From assembly GCA_013397845.1 (NCBI GenBank), contig VZTG01006696.1:622516-686515 (forward strand): a stretch of DNA of 64,000 nucleotides, written 5' to 3'. A program made the translations under genes and the position numbers. Positions 1 through 13,000 of this stretch are shown piece by piece; the stretch's first letter is position 1; each line of letters begins with the position of its first letter. This DNA is from Melanocharis versteri. Lineage: Eukaryota > Chordata > Aves > Passeriformes > Melanocharitidae. The notes beneath the pieces were generated by a model, which was given only the letters and a program-made list of their open reading frames with translations, was not told the origin of the DNA and made no database searches.

Positions 1-3000
1 AATAACCAAAAAAGACACACCTGGGTTTGCTGATTCCCCCCAGCCTGCTGGATTGCAGGCTGTCACTTGCACACATCCTGCCTCTGCTCAGACCCTAAAT
101 ACCAAAGCAGGCTTTCCAGAAACTCAGGATCAGCTTCTGCTTGTCCTAAGGGGCATGTGCCTCAAAGCAAGTCCAAACCAACCTCAAACAGAATTTGCAA
201 ACCTGAGCCAGTCTCATGGAGTCAGAATTTTTGGTTTGCTCTGATGACAATTCAATTCTGCACTCAATTGCTTCCAAAATGTTTCAGGTGATCTGACAAA
301 GGGGTACCCTGCCACATCATCAGCTGCCTTGTTGCTGTACACCTCTAGATGGTTTTCTTGCCCATTGCATCAAATCCTTCAGAATAACACTGTTTCCACA
401 CCACAGTCTAATGGCAGTCCTGAAACAGTGCTGCCACCCTCCCCCTCAGGAACTGGGACAACACACTGCTTGCCTTGGCAAGGCACTGGGAAGCTGGCAT
501 GGGTCTCACCAGGAATCAGCAGAGCAGTTTGTGTGGGTAACCAGCTACTTACAGACAAGATACCAGCAAATGTAGCCACAGCATGAGCAGGTGAAATTTC
601 AGCTTGGCTTTGGTAGGAGCTGAGCCCCCTCATGCTGTGGTTGATCTGAGCCTCCTAAAAATGGCCTCACCAGGCAGCTCTGAGGGAGCAGCCCCACAGG
701 GAGCTGCCACCAGCCCTGGGCAGCCCCACACATCCCAGAGAAGGGTCCCTGTGGCCATGGGCTGGGTGCCCACTGGCCCTGCCCAAAGCATTGCACCCTT
801 TCCTTCTCGCTGCTCAGATTCCATGAAAACTAGAGTCCATCAAGGAGCACAAAGAAAAGGAACAAACCAGATGTCCAAGGGGGAGTTGGTGGCTCAGGTC
901 TAGCTGTGCTGCCCTGGCTTTGGAAACACCTTGCGCAGGAGGCAGCAGCACCACTCGGCTTCTCCCCCACACAGGTCACACTAATGCTGCAACTGCAAGG
1001 CTCCCCTCTCCATCCATCAGCATCATAAATAATCACAGCAGCTCCTGCTGTCTGAACCACAATTTGTATCTTGTTTTTAATTGCGTTCGTGTAGCTAGTT
1101 CACCAGATGCTATCTGAAGACGCATAGAAATAATTCATCTCTATCCTCCATTCTTCCCGTACGTGCTTCCAAACAAGCCAGATTAATCCTGGTTTTTGTC
1201 TGCCTCCAACCTCATGTCCATCCTGTGTATCTAGTATCTTAGTTTCACCTGCCATCCAGAATCAATGCTTTACCTAGCACATTCAATCTCCTCCCATCTT
1301 CTAAACTCACAATTAAACGCTCTTCAGGGAACAAGGTGAACTACAGGCCATCAGGCTGAATCAAAACAGATGATTAGTTTCGTCTTACAAAAAATAATAC
1401 CTGATACATTATAGCAAGCAGAAATATCTACAATGCTCTCAGTGGCACATTATGTCCCTGACAGCAATTTTGTGATTCTGCACGCCAGAGCCGTGAGGTG
1501 ATTAAATGAGATGTCACTTAAAACTGACTGACACCTGCAGCCAGAACTGTGTGAACAGCACTCCTACCCACCAGGCCACAGTGACAAGCTGCTGGCGTCC
1601 AGTGCCATCAGTGCTGTGAATGCACCCAGCTCCAGAAGTGCTCCAATGGTGGGAATGCTGCTACATCCCGGGGCTGCAGCCACAGACTCTCCAATCTCCT
1701 GAGGGTTTCTCCCACAGCCTCAGTACACCATGGGTCAGGGATGGGACAAATTGCCACAGCCATCGCACCTCCAGCCCTCACTGAGGTCTGTGCGAACTTC
1801 TGCTGGTGCAAACCAACCCCACGGGTTACCAAACTGCTCCCTGGCCAAACAGCCCTTTCCTGCCACTGCAGGGGGCTGATGGCTCCTCCTGGGCTCTCGG
1901 CCAGTGCTCCCCCATGCACAGCCCCACACCCAGCATCCCCACACTCAACATGCCACCTCCCCTCCATGCATGCTTCTGGCCTCAAGCATCACATTTGCTT
2001 CCCAATTCTGCTATATTCATGTCTTTATAAACGAATGACTCTCTGCTGTGCAGCTTAACAGGGAAAAACCTTCTAACATCATCAATAACTCAAACTTGCC
2101 TTTGGAATCATTCATTTTTCTTCCAGCTCCCAGAGGAGGGTGGTGTGGACTGTGCACAGCAAACAGCTGTCAAACACAACACTGTCTCCTGCTCAAGCAT
2201 TGTCTGCTGAGAATTTGATGTCTGCATATTTTCCTGGATTTACTCCATGAATATTTTCTGCAAAAGCAATTTATTCATAAAGTGTTTCAAATAATCAGAA
2301 AGAGTGTAACATCCTCATTTAAAACATGACCTGTTTGATCAGGGGCATGTTCACACAGTGCTCTCTGTTGCACAGGAACAGCTGGTGAGGCAGCACTTGC
2401 ATCACATTTCTGGCCAGGTCAGTCGCATCTTGGTTACTGAACTCACAAAGCCCTCAACATCACTTTAAAAAGGAAACATTTTTTCAGGGACTTGCTGTGT
2501 AAAGCAAATGCAAGACTGCTCAGCCTGAGACTGTGCAAAGGTGACCTGCCAGGACCGTGCCAGAACAGTCTCAAAGAGCATTCATGCTTTGGGCCCATGA
2601 AATGCAGCCCAGCAGTGCTGCCCGGCTGCCTTTTGCTTGGTGTGGCAATTTGGAAACAGCTTTACTAGTACAATGTTATGGAAACCAATGGATTCTCGTG
2701 CCTACCCAGGGCAGGGAGAAGGGCCAAAAAGAAAACTTGGATTTACTGAGTGTGTACTTGACCTACTGCTGCTGAGATATGAGCCAGGGCCACCATGCTC
2801 AGCCCCACAGCAAGTGGTGGAGACCTGAAGACGCTGCTCCTGTGACTCCCTCACCTTTTTTCTCTGAAGCTTCCGGAGTTAGTCCCCTGCCTGAGGCTGC
2901 TGTCTTATCCCTGTAGGAGTGCGACCAACGCCAAGGAGGCTATGACCTAATGTTTTAGTCTGAACTGAGAGATGGAAGAGATGGAATATCATACAGGAAA

Positions 3001-5199
3001 GTGCTCTCTATGCATGCAATTATCTGATTATTTTGGGAGATGAATCTCAGGAGAAGGAACAAAACTCTCACCTTCTTTGCACTGGAGAGCTGCATTATCC
3101 CTTTAAAAACAGGGCACTAAAAACATGAAAAATGATACAGAAAGCAGCAGAACAACATGGTGCTTTAACTTGCCCTGAGCTCAGGAAAGGAAGGGGAAAG
3201 GGGCCAAGTCCTGCTGGTCATGCCAGCACATGAAATTTGGTAAAAACTATTCCTGCTGATTTAAGGCTAATCAGGTCTGGGAACAGCTGGACTAATTCAG
3301 CCTCTTCCCATGCTTCATGGCTGGATTCCTTCATGCATGTACATAAGCAGCAAAATCCAAGTGAAACCCCTGCATCCACCTTTCTCTCGTGGTCCCCAGT
3401 GTCCCCCTCACAGGTGCAGGTCACGCTGTGGCCCTGTGCCCCGTGGCCATGCTGCCAGGGCCTCTCTGAGCTGCCTGCCCCATCTTTGCTTGGGAAACCT
3501 GCAGGGATTTAACACCTTTGAGGTGGCTGCCCCTCTGCCACACTTGACCAAAGGCACAGTGTGGTAGGGGCCAGACACACAAGCACGTGGACAAGGTATC
3601 CGTGATCCCTGGAGGAATCCTTGGGAGTGGTGATTGTGTGGTGGCTCAGCCCTTCCCACACATGCTGCCTCACCTGTGCTCACCAGCAGCATAAGGATTT
3701 GGCAGACACTGGTGTTACAGTGCCTGGTTGTTCTCCTGAGAGCAAGAGCAAACTCAAAGGTATTCCAGAAATGTGTAATTAATCTGTGCCTGAGAAGGAA
3801 AACACCATCAGTCTTACCTTACAGTTGAGAGAATGACAGAGAGAAAAAAAATACTGTAAAAATGGAGGACTCAGTGGCAGAGAGAACCCAGGTAGATTCA
3901 CTCCTCTGTTCCCTTCTGGCAGACAGCTCCCCACATCAGTCCCTGAGAGCTTCTCCAGTTTCTAGCTCTTAAACTACGCTGTAAACAACTGCAAATGCCT
4001 GTAACACTTTCCTGACGTAATTTCCATGGAAGTGATACAGGTAATACCCACCCATTTATGTGGGACATCAGGCAAATCATACCAGCAGAGGGCCCAGAGA
4101 AGGCTGTTGTTCCACTGCAAGAAGCCAGGCACGCCATGAAACACTTCCCAAAAAGGCCAGGCAGTCAGTCCCCTGTGCGTGTTTGTTGCTGATGCTGGAT
4201 ATGATTTTTCCATGTGTTCTCCCTCAAGGCTGAATTTTTATTACACCAACTGCCGCTTTATCATTCACTTCCACTCCCAGTGACTTCAAAGGAGCTCAGA
4301 GGAAGGTGAGATGAGCTTTTGCTGCCAGCCTGTCTCTCTTGGTTCAGGAGGAAGGGTGGAGCTGCTCCAGCTGCAGGGTTCTGGGTGCCAGCACCAGGAA
4401 TAGTCCCAACTGCCTGGGGCAATCCAGGGTGCCCCAAATTCTCTACTGCCTGTATTTTGGGACAAAATGCATGACCTTGGCACAGGACATGACATGAATG
4501 CTAAACATGGCATGAAAGGTGTGTGTGCATGCTATGGGATTTCCATCCAGCCACTTCAGGTTCTCCTAACGCATCCAGAGTGAGAGCTGTGTGGTACTCC
4601 CTGTACATGCGAGCACAGAAAGCAAGCCCTTCTCTCTGTAATTTCATGTTCGTTTGCTCCTAACATCTGAGAAGGTCTTTTGCCAGCAGTTCCTGTACAG
4701 ACATTAGGACAGCCTTTTAGATTGAGAAAATCAAGATATTTCTAGATTTAAATGAAGCAGCAAGAGGCAAGCCACTCACCCTTCCTGAAGCAACCTCTCC
4801 CTTCTGAGAGGGATGTTTTCCAAAGGCTGATCCTTTGCAGCTGCTGATGCTGGGGTAACGGTTTCCACCATCTCTAACTGTAAGCAGTGATGGCCGAGTG
4901 ATGCTTTTGTACAAACATAACCCATGATAAAATCAGGAAGGTAACCCAAGAGCACAAAACGTGAATGTGCACACTTACACCACTGATGTGGGCTTTATGC
5001 CTTGCCTGAAACACAAAAGACACTTCTCCAGACCTCAGTGAAGTCTGAACACACACTCATCATCTAATGGAGAGATAAACAGAGCATTTAGGGCTGGATC
5101 TGAACACATATGGCAAATTTTACTGAAATGGTATTTAAGGCACCTGAGTTACAATCTTTGCAATAACACAGTTGCTGTTAGAGCAGGACCTTCTCTCAA
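1..5199. other. Intergenic DNA downstream of PLCL2, no gene recognised
   Basis: About 5 kb of mixed composition: GC-richer patches near 400-1000, 1600-1960 and 3400-3700 alternate with AT-rich stretches such as 2180-2340. All open frames are short, lack family resemblance and have no plausible splice context. In the human genome PLCL2 is, as I recall, followed by the convergently transcribed TBC1D5, so a plus-strand TBC1D5 3' end might lie to the left of this window. I could not recognise any TBC1D5 coding segment here. Confidence 0.5.
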
Positions 5200-5223
5200 G
5201 CAATTTACCCACTCTAACCCACC

Positions 5224-5229
5224 TTTATT
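5224..5229 (-). terminator. Candidate polyadenylation signal AATAAA for PLCL2
   Basis: Plus strand TTTATT, so AATAAA on the gene strand about 1.6 kb past the stop. It is the first canonical hexamer downstream of the TGA; three ATTAAA variants lie closer. Assignment is inference from the hexamer alone. Confidence 0.25.
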
Positions 5230-6603
5230 CAGGATCATGTGTTAAATCACTGCAAAATCATGGGTCAAAGTTGTTTCATAGCTTTACTCTCTCAGTAATG
5301 TGCAACATGAACATAATAGTGTTATTCAGAAGTCAAAAATAACTTAACACAATAGCTATATAAGATTTTTCCAATGATCAAACTTTCAGCAATTACTTTT
5401 TGTTAAGTTCAGAAAATTAGCATATGTGTTAATCAAATTAATTTAAAAAGTAGCTTTTAAAAATAAAAGCAATGCTTTAAATAAATATAGTCTTTTTTAT
5501 AACCATAAAACACTTAGTCCTGTTAAAGGTAACACAAATACTCCACTCAAGCACAGTACTTAAACGATTGAAATGAATGTTGTGAGCACACGTGGGCCGG
5601 ACACCGGGAGGGACGAGGATGCATTGCTTCGGGACATTCTCTGTCGCCTTTCTACAGTGGCACGAGGAGGCAGCCAATTCTCAGAACTACCCCAAACACA
5701 TGACATGTGTCAGGATAGTTGTAGCTGCTGCAGAAAAACGCTGGCACCGTTTTTCCCCAAGCTATTTCTCTACACTACATCTGTAGCAGTTCTTCAGCCC
5801 TGCTTTTAAATCTCTAGCACAGCATGATTTTAACCACAAAAACATAAGGCCAGAGCTTGCTTGCTTCATCCAGCTAACTCCAACATCTACGCAGAAGATG
5901 GCAAGCAAGGTCTGAGCTCTCACACATCTTGCACTAAAGCTCACATTTTGTGAAATCTGGAAAACCTTCCTTTTAATACTGGCACCACTGGGTGTTTCAG
6001 AACGGCCTGAAGGTCACCTTCAGAGTTCATGACCACCAAAGGGTATTCACAGCTGTCCCCATAATTACAGGGCTGACTAGCTATGGTCATTACTACTCAA
6101 GTTAATGCCTATCAGCAAAGACTGTAGCTGTCTTGCAGATCTACAAGGTAGCAATGTTTTGCTGGAATAAACTAAATTAGCTAGTTCTTACTTTAGTATG
6201 TGCTGTCTGGGTGTATCCTGAAGAGCAGTTTGCTAAATTCAGCAAAAAATACACCTCAAATCTACTGATAATCTACCTAGCAACTCTGACCATTTAATAT
6301 CCTGTTTACTTGGTTGTAATTGTTCATTAAAAATCACCTTCAGGGTCTGCAGCAAACCACCAGTTTTGTCCTCACAAAAACAGCTGTCAGTGATATTTGT
6401 TGTGTTTTGTTTGTTTAAACAGCATAACAGTAATGTAACCTATAAGTTAAATGATAAAAGCTGGAGAGTGAAATAAAGCCCAAAACTGATAGAAGTGCTC
6501 TCAATTTGTTTTGATCTTCAGAATGAACAGACCTATTCAGAGATGACAAAGGAATAAATTAGCAAATGGCTAATGTAATGCATGAAAGGGCATGTACAGG
6601 ATT

Positions 6604-6628
6604 TGCATGTGCGCGCACACACACGCAC
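6604..6628. repeat. GC/CA alternating tract
   Basis: 25 bp of strict purine-pyrimidine alternation with a GCGCGC core followed by ACACAC, lying about 200 nt past the PLCL2 stop codon, so probably inside the 3' UTR. Confidence 0.8.
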
Positions 6629-6833
6629 TTGCATACAGACAGCTTGGCTTCATTAGAAATCTCACTACCAGAGTTTAACTCGGATAAATTAACTGCATTA
6701 AAATACTGACATTGTGAGGATTTTAATACTATCACACCCTGTAGAGGGCACTCCTGTGTGAATTTTTAAATGCTATAAAAAAATAGTTTAGAGTTATTGA
6801 AATCTGTGACAAATGTGACAGCTCGGCCTCTCC

Positions 6834-7016
6834 TCACAGCCTCCCATTCTCGTCTCCAGTATCCTTCTCCTGTATTGCCTCCAGGCACCGTTTTGCCTTG
6901 GCATCCGCCTGCCCGCTCCCAGTTTTGCTCAGTCCGCACGACAGGCACGCCAGCTGGATCTGCTTCATGTTCTCCAGGGCTTCGTTCTTGGCGTTCTTCA
7001 GGAGATCTCCTTGGCC
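6834..7016 (-). CDS. PLCL2: PLCL2 exon 6: C-terminal 60 residues and stop
   Basis: Acceptor GTCTGTGCATCCCCAG, then 60 codons starting GQGDLLKNAKNEALENMKQI, through QLACLSCGLSK and a polar tail ending DTGDENGRL, then TGA at 6836-6834. The exon is 183 nt including the stop and enters in phase 0 after VLK of exon 5. KNAKNEALENMKQIQLACLSCGL is the conserved PLCL terminal helix and cysteine segment; the last 25 or so residues are charged, variable and probably disordered. An apparent upstream methionine of an overlapping open frame lies in intron 5 and is not a start. Confidence 0.96.
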   Translation of the reverse strand, partial: GQGDLLKNAKNEALENMKQIQLACLSCGLSKTGSGQADAKAKRCLEAIQEKDTGDENGRL

Positions 7017-10000
7017 CTGGGGATGCACAGACACGCAGGAGAGAGTCAGGGATTGCACACATCGCTCAGGACCAAAAGCGGCAATACTGCTCTCGTGTCC
7101 CTACAGGTCCCAGGCCCGTCTCAAATTGTCTCTGCCCTCTGGAAATGGGACTGAAGCCCCTCCAGCAGCTTGGCACCAGCACAGGGAGGAAGGCAGCAAC
7201 CAGCACTGGACAGGGTGGGACAGGCACCAGACTCCCCCCACTTCCACATCACCACCCTTGGGAGGTAATTTCGGCCTGAACTGAAGGAGGCTGCGGGAGA
7301 AGGCATTTCCTCTTCCACAGTCAACAGCAAGGTCCTGCCAGGGCCAGGGCAGTGATGGCACATGGTACCCCTCTCCCCATGCCCCTGCTCACTCCCCGGC
7401 ATCAGATCCCACCTGGCAATGGCTGCGTGTCCCCAGCCAGGCGTCCCTTAAGAGCTGGGAGACCCTGGTAACCCACCCCTCCTTGCACCTGGATTTGACA
7501 CCCAGCCTTGGGCCCGCCTTGAGCAGAGCAGGCCAAGCTGTGCCCATATGTAACACATCATTCCGCAGCACTCCAGTAAATCCTTCTGAACCATTTTGTT
7601 TGGGACCTTAAAGAAGGCAGGTGGGAATGAGACTTCATGAACTACACACTGCTTCTGTATCTTCTCAGAGCATGTAAACATGAGGTGACTAACAGGATGT
7701 CAATCCAATTTGTAACAATCAGGAAAAATGTATTACATGAAATTTGTATTAAGGAGTTGGGGTTCAGAAATGCCAAAATGAATATTTATGCAGTATCGGT
7801 ATCTCAAGTGCCATGAAACAACAAGATTCTGGAGCTACAGGATACAAATAAATAAAAGCCAGGAGATGCATCTGGTTATTAAAATTCAGCATCAGCAAGA
7901 ACTTGAGCTCCTCTTCTCCTAATGTCACCCCCAGTACAGCTTGAAGTACAGCACGTGCTGCAGCTGGTTACACTCCTATTCAGAGGGAACACCTCCACTG
8001 ACTGAAATGTCACATTCTGATCTCTGCCACATAACCTGATCTCCTGCAAATCACAGGTACTTTGATGGGCCTCACAGGAGAGAACAGACTACAGTAGGAC
8101 CTTGGGCTCACTGGAGAGGTGACTGATCACTGCCCCTCCTTGGTTCTCAAAACAAATCAGATGTGTTGGATGAGTCACAGTGTGACACCTTCCAGCAGTG
8201 GGAGCGTCTCTGCTCTCCCTTTCCCCAGAGCTAAGGGGAAGGATTTATCCTTCACCGATGAGCACAGTTCCCTTTTGCCAGCGCCTGGCACTGGACTCAC
8301 AAGGCCTGAACCCCTGTACACAATGTTCACAACCAAGAAACAATGGTGGCTTGCAAGGCTGCAGCACTGGTAAACACCACGTGGGACACCACATCATCCA
8401 GGGATGGCAGCCTGTGCCTGAGAACGTGATTGCCTCATCTCCTGGTGTCATGAATTTGTCCCTGCTGAACGATGCAAATCACCATCCAGATGCTGGGAAT
8501 ACAACTCAGTGTGAGAATAACAAAAAGCACTGGGACTGCGCGAGCGGCTCTGTGCTATTTGCCATGAAGCTCTTTTGAAGGGATTTGTGTCTCGGCAGCA
8601 TGACAGTTATGGGAATACACAGACAAAGAGCTTGGGACCCAGTCAGCAGGCACTGTGTGAAAAAAACAAAACAAGAATAATTTATGCAGCAGATATTTCT
8701 CATAGCTGTGAGCTTGCTTTCATGTCAGAGGTTTTGGCTTATGGTTAAAGACAGTCGGCAGGAATTCAAGAGCCCCGAAGCTGCCTAGAGCACCCAGCCC
8801 ACCTTGGTGTCCCTCCCTGTCTGCAAATGGCACAGGAATAGTGCCAGTGCTGTAGTGACAGGGACAACACAGCCACATAATCAAAGTATTTATCATTAAC
8901 AACATAATAATGTTATCAGAAAGGGTGTATCTCCTCAATACATCTTCCATCTCTTCAAACTGCACAAATGCAGTTTTAAATAGTTTGGGTTTAGGATGAA
9001 ATACCCCTGGCTGCTACTTATGCACACAGGACCGAAGACACCAAAGACCACCATCAAACAGAGAAAAATCGGTGTGACGATGCTTTGCAGCCTTAACTTC
9101 TCCAAGCCAACACCTGGTGCTATGTATTCACATCCAAGGACAGAAAAATTCCCTTAGTGCAAGAAGCAATCCCTCTCCAGGGTGAGGGCAAAGTGTGGAA
9201 TTCTTTCTCAGGGCGGCCCACAAACTGTGTTTGTCCAGGGACTGAGACACGCATGGACGGACGCTATTTGGGATTAGATGCACCGCTTGGAGGACGACAG
9301 CCTGAGTCTGCCCTGCCGAGACTCACATCTGAAGTCCCCAGAAGCCAAGGGACTTCACACCCCACGTGGAAAGTGCCAAGCCACCCGCTCTCCCTTATGC
9401 ATATTCTGATTTCACACTTGAGTAACCAGGCAATTCAGAGTACAGATTTTGTCTGAGGCAATGCACAACGTGTCTTCGGGTTCCAAGAAGAAACACACGC
9501 CCCCTGAGCATACTTCCAATATTTTGAAGACATTCTTATTTTACAGTGATCTAAAAACAGAAGTGGACTTATCAAAATAGCGCAATTCCATTCATGTACA
9601 GACCAACTGATTTATGTCTTAGTCTCCTTGTGGTTTTTATTTTTAAACAGCTGGTTCATTTGAGCAAAAAGAAGAAGCAAAAATTATCTTGAATCATCTG
9701 TCATAAGAAAATTAATGACAAACTAGACCTCTCTGACAGAGCTGTCATAATCTTAGAGACACCATTAAAAAAAAATCTGTGTGCATGCTCTGTTTGAAAA
9801 GCCATCTGTTTGCTTTGAAAAACTGGCTGTGAGCATAATCCACTTAAGAAGAATGTCAGCAAAATTGTGTCAACACCTTAACAAACTAAATACTGGATAG
9901 AAGCTAGAGTAAACTTTACAAGCATGATTGCGTTGAAACAACCTTCACAAACCAGTCATTGTGATCATCTCTGTGCACAGAACCATCCTGCTTGCCCTTA

Positions 10001-13000
10001 CAAACAAAGCATCTCTCTTCCAGACAAGGAGAGCCCATGACAGTCCACTTCAGCATCTATCCATCTATCTCCCTTCTGCTATTGATATCATCAGCCTTTC
10101 TGAAAATAAATACTCGTGAGAAAGTTTAAACTCAGCATTTGGCAGGACAGTGAATTAAGCCAGAAGAGACTAATCAAGTGTTCTAACAAAAACTGATCAA
10201 GGGGTCCACTTTCATTTAGCCTTAGGCAACATTAAAAGTCAGGTTTCATACACCTAACTACACCGCCTCAGCACAAAGTAACATTACAGGACAAATAATG
10301 CAGCTTGTCAAGCAACTGCAAGATTATAAGCCTTTACCTTGACAGGTTAATACTGCTTAGAAAACCCATAATCTGACACGGCTTTAAATATTGTTCAGTT
10401 TCAGTGACAACCCATGAAAGGCTTTAAGAAGCACAAGTAGCTCTAGCCAGACACTGGCAATGGCTACGGATGGGACAAATTCCATATAGTTGTAGGTTCA
10501 GTTGTTTGTTTGGTTTTTTTCCAAATCAAATACCTAAGTTTTTATGAGTCAAGAGGACAGCTCTGTATCCAACAGCAACCCACTCTGGGGCTGGGGAAAT
10601 GAAAGCTGGGTTAGATTAGTGGCACCCTTTTGTGTTCAACTTCACAATATTATTTCTTTTATATACATTGCATGTATATTTCTAAGTAAATATAAATATA
10701 TGGGCATGTACATTTATAATTACTGTTTCTGTGCTTTCTAGGAAACACCCTGCAACACATAGCCCAGGTTTTGGGCACACCCAGCACTGGGGACCCCAGT
10801 TATGACACTGGCAGCACCCATGGCCTCTGTGTTGGCAGCTCCACACCAGCACCAGGGGCTGCAGGAGGACCCTGAAGGCCAAGACTGGGCCCATGCAGGA
10901 TTGAACTGCACTGACGGGTGCCCCACATGAGAACCTTGCTCTGCTCCTGGTGAAGCAGAAAAACCCACGCTGAGCAATGGGGCTTTCCTGGCGTTTCAAA
11001 CTGCCCATGTTTCTGGGGAGGCTGAAGCAGTAGCTGTGAAAGCCATTTTCTAATCTGCTGCTTGCTAAAGCAGACAGTTGCTTATCTCCTGAGCAGACAC
11101 ATTCTCTGACAGCACATTAGGGGAGATTTTCTCTCCAATCCTCAAGGGCTGAGTAAATACAAACAAATAACAGAGGTCTTAACACCCATCCCACATCATG
11201 CTCATGATATTACTGCTATTTTTTTACTTATTCTCAAAGAATCAAGCTCTTTCATTACTATTTAATCACAAAGTAAAATCTCCAGAGGCTGCCAGTGGGT
11301 GGCTGAAAAAGCCAGACGCAGTCAAATAAAACAGCCGCAAGCATCGCACCACTCCACATTTCAGAGGCAACACAGGCACGGTAACAGCACTGACAATCTG
11401 TGCCAAGGGACTCCAAATGCTGGAGAGCTGCTCTCATATTGGAACACTCTGTGTGGAAGCGGCATTTACTGCAAGGGGTGCATTTTCAAAGTGTCATAGT
11501 AGGACTAATTGCGTTTAATATTAGTAAGGAGGCACACAATTAAATGATCGCACATGGCTTTGAAAATGTAATCTTGGGGAGGAAATCATTAATGAAAAGA
11601 TTAGACTGTTATGTTAAACTTATTACAAAAAGCAGATATTTTTCCATGCCTCCTTCAAAGTTAAATGTGGGAACGATTGATATGAATTTGATTATGATAC
11701 ATTCACATTTCAGAACAGACTACCCCAAAAAGTGTTGCTGAATCAATGCAGACTGTAAAAACCCATCCTTTTCATTATTACTGCAGATAGTTTGTCAACA
11801 GCATTGCTTTATTGTCTGTGACAGAGATCATAATGCACATGTTGGCATGAAAAATTACTGTACACAAAGATTAGACACGAAGCTATAATGACTTCTCACA
11901 CACTGAAAAATAAAGGATTGCAAAAATGAGTTACACCACAGGAAAAGCAAGGTCCAAATGTTACTAGCCAATTTATCTTTAAACCCTTGCACAGCAGAAG
12001 TTCACTTCCTGCCAGGAAAATAAAAAGGCCACAAATATAAAAGATGGCACTTAAATGGCATTCCTTGTGCTACTGGTGTATCATTTAAGGTCTGGGATTT
12101 GGGCACAGCTTCTCACTTACCCATTCTGAACCAAATGCAAAAGCTTGTTTCTACCTGGCTGAAACCAGCAACAACTTTGACACTGAGTAAATCAGGCGAT
12201 CCGACCGAGTGCTCGCTGGGGCCTGAGTCATCACATTTTGCAGAATGTGCTGGTGATTTCAGACATCAAAATGAGCATCTCATTTTGGTATCTCAGCATG
12301 TTACTGACAGCCAGAGACCTTCTCTCCCATTTCCCAAAGTAGGGTCTAGCAAAAATTTGCAAGAAGGGAACAGCTGAGAATCAATTATATCACATAGAGA
12401 ACAGATCTGAGATGTACAGAAAAGAAAACATCCACCTAGGGAAAGGCAGTCACCATTATATATAAAGTGCTAAATCTCTGTAAGCAGGAGCAGCAAAGAG
12501 TAACTATTGTGGAATAGATTATTGCGTGCAGTTTTGACACAAGGTTACATGATAAAAACCAAATGAAATGATCTAAGGTTGTGCCAAGCAACAAGGTCAG
12601 AAGCTCTAGGGCTGATCTGCTCAATGCACTGTAGCCAGCAGCTGGGACACGTAGGAGAACAAGGCTGAGGATGATGACAAAGAGGAGGAGATGGATAGTT
12701 AACAGGAACAATCTCCTACTAATTCTGTATCTAACCCAAGTTATTCCTCATGTCATCTTTTCTGCATTTACTTCATGAATCAGCCATATGGATGCTGGCT
12801 CCAGGCTTTCCTGCCTGCCTCATTGCACAGGCGGCTGAGCAGGTAGAAACCCAAGGTCCTTTTCCCAGGAAAAGCACCGGGAAGCACAGAACTGGCCCTG
12901 ACAGCACTGTATGTCCCAACTGGTTTACTCCTTACTCAGGAAAAAAAATCCCGTTTGCACCTGATATTTGCACAAGTCTCAAAAACAAAACCACACCCTC

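Larger units (their letters stand above)
5200..6833 (-). other. PLCL2: PLCL2 3' UTR, end uncertain
   Basis: Sequence directly downstream of the TGA. Minus-strand polyadenylation-like hexamers are ATTAAA at 6727-6722, 6298-6293 and 5977-5972 and the canonical AATAAA at 5229-5224. None has a convincing downstream GU-rich element, so the true cleavage site cannot be chosen by eye. The span is AT-rich with no open frame worth calling. It contains a 25-bp alternating purine-pyrimidine tract at 6604-6628. The lower boundary given here is only the canonical hexamer. Confidence 0.35.

Noticed and set aside
1..5200. TBC1D5 3' exons on the plus strand
   Set aside because: Expected from remembered human gene order, but no open frame here shows recognisable TBC1D5 sequence or splice context.
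6797..7284. Plus-strand ORFs of 128 and 160 codons over exon 6
   Set aside because: They are antisense shadows of the conserved exon 6 and its GC-rich flank.
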